A stretch of 64,000 bases of DNA from Dallia pectoralis (lineage: Eukaryota; Chordata; Actinopteri; Esociformes; Umbridae). Each line of letters opens with the position of its first letter. Position 1 is the first letter of the stretch. The notes below the pieces were generated by a model, which saw nothing but the letters and a program-made list of their open reading frames with translations, ran no database searches and was not told the DNA's origin. Location of the stretch: NCBI GenBank assembly GCA_029465975.1, contig CM055738.1, positions 5,235,247 through 5,299,246 of the forward strand. Reading direction: 5' to 3'. The position numbers and the translations under genes are program-made. Of this stretch, positions 58,993 to 64,000 are shown one piece after another.

Positions 58993-61602
58993 TCAAAACT
59001 GGGTGAACGTCGTACGTTTCTCGAGAACCTCGAGGTAGTCAGGGTCAATGTGAAGCTTGGCTTTTAGTTCCCAATACTCGCTCCTGTTCGGCTCGACATG
59101 AGAGGCGGCCGGCGCCGCGCAATACAATATTGTCTGCTGTATTCTCTCCGGGTTCATGTACTGATGTCTGACATCGAAGTCTGAGGTATACTGATTGGAC
59201 GAATGGGCGGCGTGTCTGCATGGTAAAGTATTGCTGTAGGATGAGGTCTTGTCTGCATCCAGAACGTCTCTATAACAACATGGACGATCGTCCAGCAGGG
59301 GGCAGTGTCTGCCGAGGGGCTCCGGAGTGCCGACGCTGTACTCGGAACTTATCGCGTTACTGCCCGCCTCTTCGTCCGATTGGTTACTCAGGTAGGCCCC
59401 GCTTAACTCGTCAAAGTCCACGCACACGCCTAGCGGTTGGTTGTCTCCGGGGCGAAAGCTGGCGCCCTTGCAGGTGTGTTCCATGGGAGGGGGGATGTAC
59501 TCATAGACGTGCCCCGCAGACGTCCTGACTTTAGGGATGGATCCCTTCTTGTAAAGGCCGTACTCCATGTTCAGAGAACTAATGCACGCGTTCATGGAGT
59601 TATTCTGCTCGTTCATAGTCCTCAGACGCCGCCTCTTCACCGCTGCAAACAGCCCCGCGGCGACAAACACCGACAGGATGAACATCAGCAGCAGGGCCAG
59701 TATCAGCACCGACAGGGGGATGCCGTTCGTGTACGTGTCATAATCTAAGGACGTCTCTATGGTGATTGTGCTGCCGGGGACAGACTCCTCAGACGGCGGG
59801 ACCACCGAGGCAACGGTGTCCGAGTTGTTGGGACAGAAACTCGTCGTCTTGATGTATCGCATATCCTCCCCGAACAGCCGCTTGGGCGAGCCGCAGATGA
59901 CGTTGTTGACGACGGCGCCGATGCTGAGTTTCTCGAGCCACGTCTTCATCTCCACTATGGGACAGTGGCAGTCCCACGGGTTCTCAAACAGGTCCACCTG
60001 GACCAGAGACGTCAGCTGATCCAGCACGCCGCCGACCGGCAGACTGCGGAGGTGGTTGTTTCGAAGGTTCAGCCGGGCCAGCGTCAGCCCCTTGAAGATC
60101 CCCCCTGGCAGGGTCTTCAAGAGGTTGTTGTTCAGGAAGAGCAGCTGGAGGTTGGGAACGTGCTGGAAGGTCTCTGGGAGTATTTCTCGAATGACGTTGT
60201 ATTCCAGATACAGGAACTGCAGGCTCTCTAGTCCATAGAACATATCGACGGTGAGGCAGTCTATCAGATTCCCATTCAAGTATAGCCTGCGCAGTTGGGT
60301 CAAATCACCGAAGGCCCGGTCGTGTATGTGTGCGATTCGATTGTTGCCAAGGTGAAGCAAGTCCAATCCGATCGCTTCGTTGAAATCTGATCTCCGCACA
60401 ACAGGGATGTAGTTACCTGTGAGGTACATCTTCTTGGGGTTGTAGGGCTTGGGATTTAAGTCAGAGATGCGCTCAATCTTTCTTTCCTGGCAGTTGACGT
60501 TCAGCCCCAGATCGGAAATCTGGAGATTGCAAGTGCAGGCAGTGGGGCAGTCTAAAGGCACAGGGGATTTGGTTTGATAGGAAACTATTTGACCATAATT
60601 TTGCGGTTTGTTCGAAGGGACGCGAGACGTCGGTTTCGATTTTAGTTTGCCTGACTGGCGAGGTCCCTTGGTGGGCCTTGACGAGGATCGTTGGATAGCA
60701 GAGGAGGTGAAGGCTGTGACCATGGCTGGCGGGGTTCTTGCATACGCATCAGCGTTCTGATGTGCCTGGGGGCGCATCTCGTACTCAGCAATGGCTCGCC
60801 TGGGGCACAGTTCTTGTTTCGAAACCTCGTCGAGATCTCTCCCATGAAGCCGGAACGGGAACTCGCAGACCACGTCGCCGACCAGAGCGGCGTAGGAGAT
60901 GCTCTCGAGCCAGGCCTTCAGAGTGATCAGCTCACAGGAGCAGTTCCACGGGTTCTCCTCGAGCTGTAACTCCACGACGTTGTCCATGTGCTCCAAAAGG
61001 CCAGAGTACGGGAGCAGTTTTAGCTGGTTCCCCCTCAGGTCCAGGTGAGTCAAGGGGACATATTGAAAAATATGGGTGGGGAGAGTGGAAATTAAGTTGT
61101 CATTTAAAATCAGCACCTCCAGATGATGCAGTTTGCTGAAGGCACTCTGCTCTACATGGGTTATGTAATTGTAGTCTAGCTGAAGATATTCCAGACTTTC
61201 AAGGCCGACAAAAAAGTCTTCCTTCAAGGAATCGATTTTGTTATTGTTGAGATGTAATCTTTTTAATCCCCGGAGTCCATTAAAAGCTCCGGATTCGACG
61301 TCGGATATGTCATTGTTGCCCAGATGCAATATTGTAAGCCCACTGTATTCCAGAAAGTCATTAGCCGCAAGTTTTTTCAGAAGGTTCCCAGTGAGCAGTA
61401 GATGATACGTTGTGAAGTACACAGGGCTCACTTCGGAGAGGTCCACAATCCCTCTACTTTCACAGCCGACAGTCAGTATCCCTTCCTTCTCCTCGCAGGC
61501 ACACAATCTGCGACATATCTCTCCGTAACTGTCAGACATCTCAACGGCGCCTGCTGACGTAGCCACCAACAATGTGAGCGCAAACCAGAGAGGCATCTTC
61601 AT
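58993..61602 (-). CDS. slitrk5: SLITRK5, neuronal LRR transmembrane protein (single coding exon)
   Basis: SLITRK proteins are postsynaptic adhesion molecules that act on neurite growth and synapse formation. I start at ATG 61602 (MKMPLWFALT); the frame extends 12 codons upstream to a TTG after a stop, but no ATG is there. Length 869 aa (human 958). Signal peptide 1-19; first LRR-N cysteines 30, 34, 36 and 47; LRRs 64-214; LRR-C from NPWNCSC (218) to about 266; linker; second LRR-N at 352-371 (CPTACTCNLQISDLGLNVNC); LRRs 389-536; LRR-C from NPWDCHC (541) to about 590; transmembrane helix about 628-655 (SVLILALLLMFILSVFVAAG) followed by KRRR. The cytoplasmic part keeps GHVYEYIPPP and the tyrosine-bearing end DYLEVLEKRTTF. 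YGEIC, HGRDLDEVSKQELCPRR and the tail single out SLITRK5 within the family. The shorter length comes from the cytoplasmic His/Gln/Pro-rich segment of mammals, which is missing here. Confidence 0.95.
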   Translation of the reverse strand: MKMPLWFALTLLVATSAGAVEMSDSYGEICRRLCACEEKEGILTVGCESRGIVDLSEVSPVYFTTYHLLLTGNLLKKLAANDFLEYSGLTILHLGNNDISDVESGAFNGLRGLKRLHLNNNKIDSLKEDFFVGLESLEYLQLDYNYITHVEQSAFSKLHHLEVLILNDNLISTLPTHIFQYVPLTHLDLRGNQLKLLPYSGLLEHMDNVVELQLEENPWNCSCELITLKAWLESISYAALVGDVVCEFPFRLHGRDLDEVSKQELCPRRAIAEYEMRPQAHQNADAYARTPPAMVTAFTSSAIQRSSSRPTKGPRQSGKLKSKPTSRVPSNKPQNYGQIVSYQTKSPVPLDCPTACTCNLQISDLGLNVNCQERKIERISDLNPKPYNPKKMYLTGNYIPVVRRSDFNEAIGLDLLHLGNNRIAHIHDRAFGDLTQLRRLYLNGNLIDCLTVDMFYGLESLQFLYLEYNVIREILPETFQHVPNLQLLFLNNNLLKTLPGGIFKGLTLARLNLRNNHLRSLPVGGVLDQLTSLVQVDLFENPWDCHCPIVEMKTWLEKLSIGAVVNNVICGSPKRLFGEDMRYIKTTSFCPNNSDTVASVVPPSEESVPGSTITIETSLDYDTYTNGIPLSVLILALLLMFILSVFVAAGLFAAVKRRRLRTMNEQNNSMNACISSLNMEYGLYKKGSIPKVRTSAGHVYEYIPPPMEHTCKGASFRPGDNQPLGVCVDFDELSGAYLSNQSDEEAGSNAISSEYSVGTPEPLGRHCPLLDDRPCCYRDVLDADKTSSYSNTLPCRHAAHSSNQYTSDFDVRHQYMNPERIQQTILYCAAPAASHVEPNRSEYWELKAKLHIDPDYLEVLEKRTTFTQF

Positions 61603-61652
61603 AAGAACGGCCGGACTTGCGCGGTTGTGCAGCCACAACTAGGCAGTGTCAT
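61603..61652 (-). other. SLITRK5 5' UTR end and splice acceptor
   Basis: On the minus strand a strong acceptor, CTTTTTTCTCTTCCAG, ends at 61653, so the coding exon begins at 61652 and an upstream non-coding exon must exist. An out-of-frame ATG begins right at the exon start (61652-61650) and opens a short upstream frame. Confidence 0.6.
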
Positions 61653-64000
61653 CTGGAAGAGAAAAAAGAAGATGGTCATCTGGTGGAATACTTTAAAATC
61701 TCCACTTTACCTTAAATCGCAAGGTTTAAGAATAGAAACAACCCAAGGGTAACTCCTGGCATCTGCAAAATGACTAGAATAGAGCGGGACTTTTAATGAA
61801 AACATCGGCATTAATTACACTCCAGTGACACGAAACCGATAAGGTGAGTAATGAACAAGGTCACAGGAGTTCCCACTTCAGCCTGGGGTGAAAACAGACA
61901 TACCTCACGCAGTAATTAATCAAAATGTGGAATACATGTCAGGTACATAAAAATAGCCGTGGTGTGGAAAACCCATGACCAAAACAAACACACAAGTGTG
62001 GGCGACTGTCAAAGAAATAGCCAACATCCAACGTAAACTCTCTTAACTGTGCTCATACGTTAATTATACTTAGACCTTCTTACCTCATTCACTGGTAAAT
62101 ATGAATGTTCCTCCTCTGGTATGATCACAAATGTTCCTTTTAGGACCTACTAATGTTCTAAGATCGATATGGCTCGAACGCGTTAGCCGTCACCAATGCA
62201 CTAGAGAGGATGAAAAGAAATGCTGATCAACCATATCTGACAAACGTTCCTCTTTTCATAACGCCGATGTGCCGGAGGAGACAACGCTATATGCCGGGTA
62301 ACAACGCTGCTTATTCTGTCTCCCTGGATGAAACGCGCTCTCTCCCCCACTCTCTCTCAGTCTCCTCTCTCTCTCTTTACACCCCCTCCCACTGACACGC
62401 GCATGATCTCTCTCCCTCATTCCCTCTATCTCTCACTTACACAAACACATACGCACGCACGCACGCACGCACACACGCACGCACACACGCACACACGCAC
62501 CTGCGATAACAGCCGTTTAGGGTGTTTCCTTACTTCATGAATATAAACATGATTCCTCCGTTGTCTTGTCACTGCACTCAACTTCTAGACGACACAAATA
62601 AACTGCAATTTTGCTTATTTTAAAAGATTTAAGAGGGATCCGATTTACCAGCCAAGCAAGCACATCCACAGTTAACATGGGCAAGTGCCCTACATACATG
62701 CACCCAAAGTGGGTGAAATATAATGAAATACAGAAATAATATACATCAATAAATTGAATGGACAATCTTACCGGTACACCTGCCAGAAAGCGCAATACAC
62801 TGCATCCGCATCGATACTGTCCAAACGTGCTCAATAATTAATTGGTTCAAACTGTTTAGGTGTGCTCAAAAGATACAGAGGAGGAACCCGATAGAACAGG
62901 GGACCGGTATTATTCCTACTGGCAGGCAAACCGATTATAGGGCGAAATAGCGCACTTAACACACCGGGGGAAAAAAAATGTCAATTCACATACAGATCGT
63001 TTGGTTACACAGCTGCTCATCCCCCGATAGGAACACACCTCTGTTAGTCACAGCCAAACACCAAGATGTGAGGAGGAACGCATCCCTGTTAGTCACAGCC
63101 AAACACCAAGATGTGAGGAGGAACGCACCCCTCCACATGGACACAATGGTATGACCTGCGATGTATTCTAATCTCCCATTAGATATTCCGTGCGTCTCAC
63201 CTTGAACAAGTATTGACCATATGACAGAGATGACCGTTTCAACAGTATTAGGCTGTTTGATTTATGTTAATCTGGCCTATTATAAAGACGGGCAGTGTTT
63301 AAAGCCAACACAGTCTAAACTAAAACCTCCAGTGTCTCTACTGTTGACAGCCTGACCATGATTGAACTAGTTTGAACTTCTTGTGCTCAATCTTGGCGCT
63401 TTATTCAAGATGAATTATTCAGTTTCCCCTCAACACTCATATGATCATCCGGTGCGTGAAATCTAAAATGTCACCCGTGTCATGTATATGTGTACATATT
63501 GATACATGTGAATGGGGGGTGCACACACTGTTACAGGATGCAGCCAAATGAGGATGGAATTGGGTCAGAATAGAAGAGGAATTCGGATGATTTGATATTT
63601 TTGCCAGTTTTTACAACCACGCCTGTCACCCACATTAGACATGCGATCGTCTACCCCCAGGGGCAATAGAACGCTAACGCACTCAAATGGTACATATTTG
63701 ATAATTGTATCATCGCCAGCTATAATTTTGACGTGTTATTCATAATCGCTAGTTCAGTGAGCTTCTCTTTCGCCCAAGGTCTTTGGGAAACCACATCGCT
63801 CGCACCGCCAAGGAGCACTGCCGGTAAAGGTTGATGACACCCTTGAGGTTTCAACCTTGAGTTAGTGCAAACTTAGTCTGTGTTTACTCCCTTCAAATGC
63901 TCCACTATGCCATTAGGATGTGTCAGATCTTATCAAGTGCAGAATTAGATAACTTCTGGATTTGAACTTCCACGTTGATGTGTTGCCCCTCACTGGAAGG
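61653..64000. other. SLITRK5 upstream region
   Basis: Should contain the non-coding first exon(s) and the promoter, not resolved. Holds a (CT)n-rich tract and a (CACG)n microsatellite at about 62336-62505, and a 45-bp tandem duplication at 63041-63130 (unit with CTGTTAGTCACAGCCAAACA). No other gene seen. Confidence 0.45.

Noticed and set aside
61603..61638. Amino-terminal extension of SLITRK5 by 12 residues
   Set aside because: It begins with TTG, not ATG, and the next in-frame ATG at 61602 directly precedes a good signal peptide.

Overview
The window is vertebrate nuclear DNA, almost certainly from a ray-finned (teleost) fish. Genes are split by introns with GT/AG borders. The intergenic DNA carries piggyBac-, Tc1- and L2-type elements typical of fish, together with (CA)n tracts and many minisatellites. 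All gene names come from recognising translated exons; no database was searched.

Layout. 428-9412 (minus): WDR4, 11 coding exons, 418 aa, cut by three large minisatellites and a piggyBac remnant. 10761-18100 (plus): an unusual gene whose first three exons are NDUFV3-like (mitochondrial leader plus a long Ala/Glu/Pro/Val-rich exon) and whose last three exons encode the mature domain of ATP synthase coupling factor 6 (ATP5PF). All splice phases agree, so it reads as an NDUFV3/ATP5PF chimera. 19349-24585 (plus): a complete NDUFV3, four coding exons. 26819-32033 (plus): PKNOX1 (PREP1), ten coding exons, 437 aa. 37370-38140 (minus): the full miR-17-92 cluster in canonical order (17, 18a, 19a, 20a, 19b, 92a), inside a MIR17HG-like host transcript with an E2F-rich GC promoter near 39.9-40.0 kb. 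58993-61602 (minus): SLITRK5, one coding exon, 869 aa. WDR4, NDUFV3 and PKNOX1 are neighbours on human chromosome 21, while MIR17HG and SLITRK5 lie on human chromosome 13, so the window spans a junction of two human linkage groups.

Functions. WDR4 is the non-catalytic partner of METTL1 in tRNA m7G46 methylation. NDUFV3 is a subunit of complex I and coupling factor 6 belongs to the ATP synthase peripheral stalk, so the tandem pair would supply two respiratory complexes from one duplicated leader. PKNOX1 is a TALE homeodomain factor that binds PBX. miR-17-92 is a proliferation-linked polycistron. SLITRK5 is a neuronal LRR transmembrane protein.

The most striking pattern is that several tandem arrays are built from exon-intron junctions: a roughly 12-copy array of decoy 3' splice sites before NDUFV3 exon 2, a 52-bp array of decoy 3' splice sites before the PKNOX1 homeodomain exon, in-frame 24-bp donor repeats after another PKNOX1 exon, and a 59-bp donor duplication in WDR4. 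The stretches 32-37 kb, 40-42 kb and 44-58 kb hold repeats but no gene I can support.
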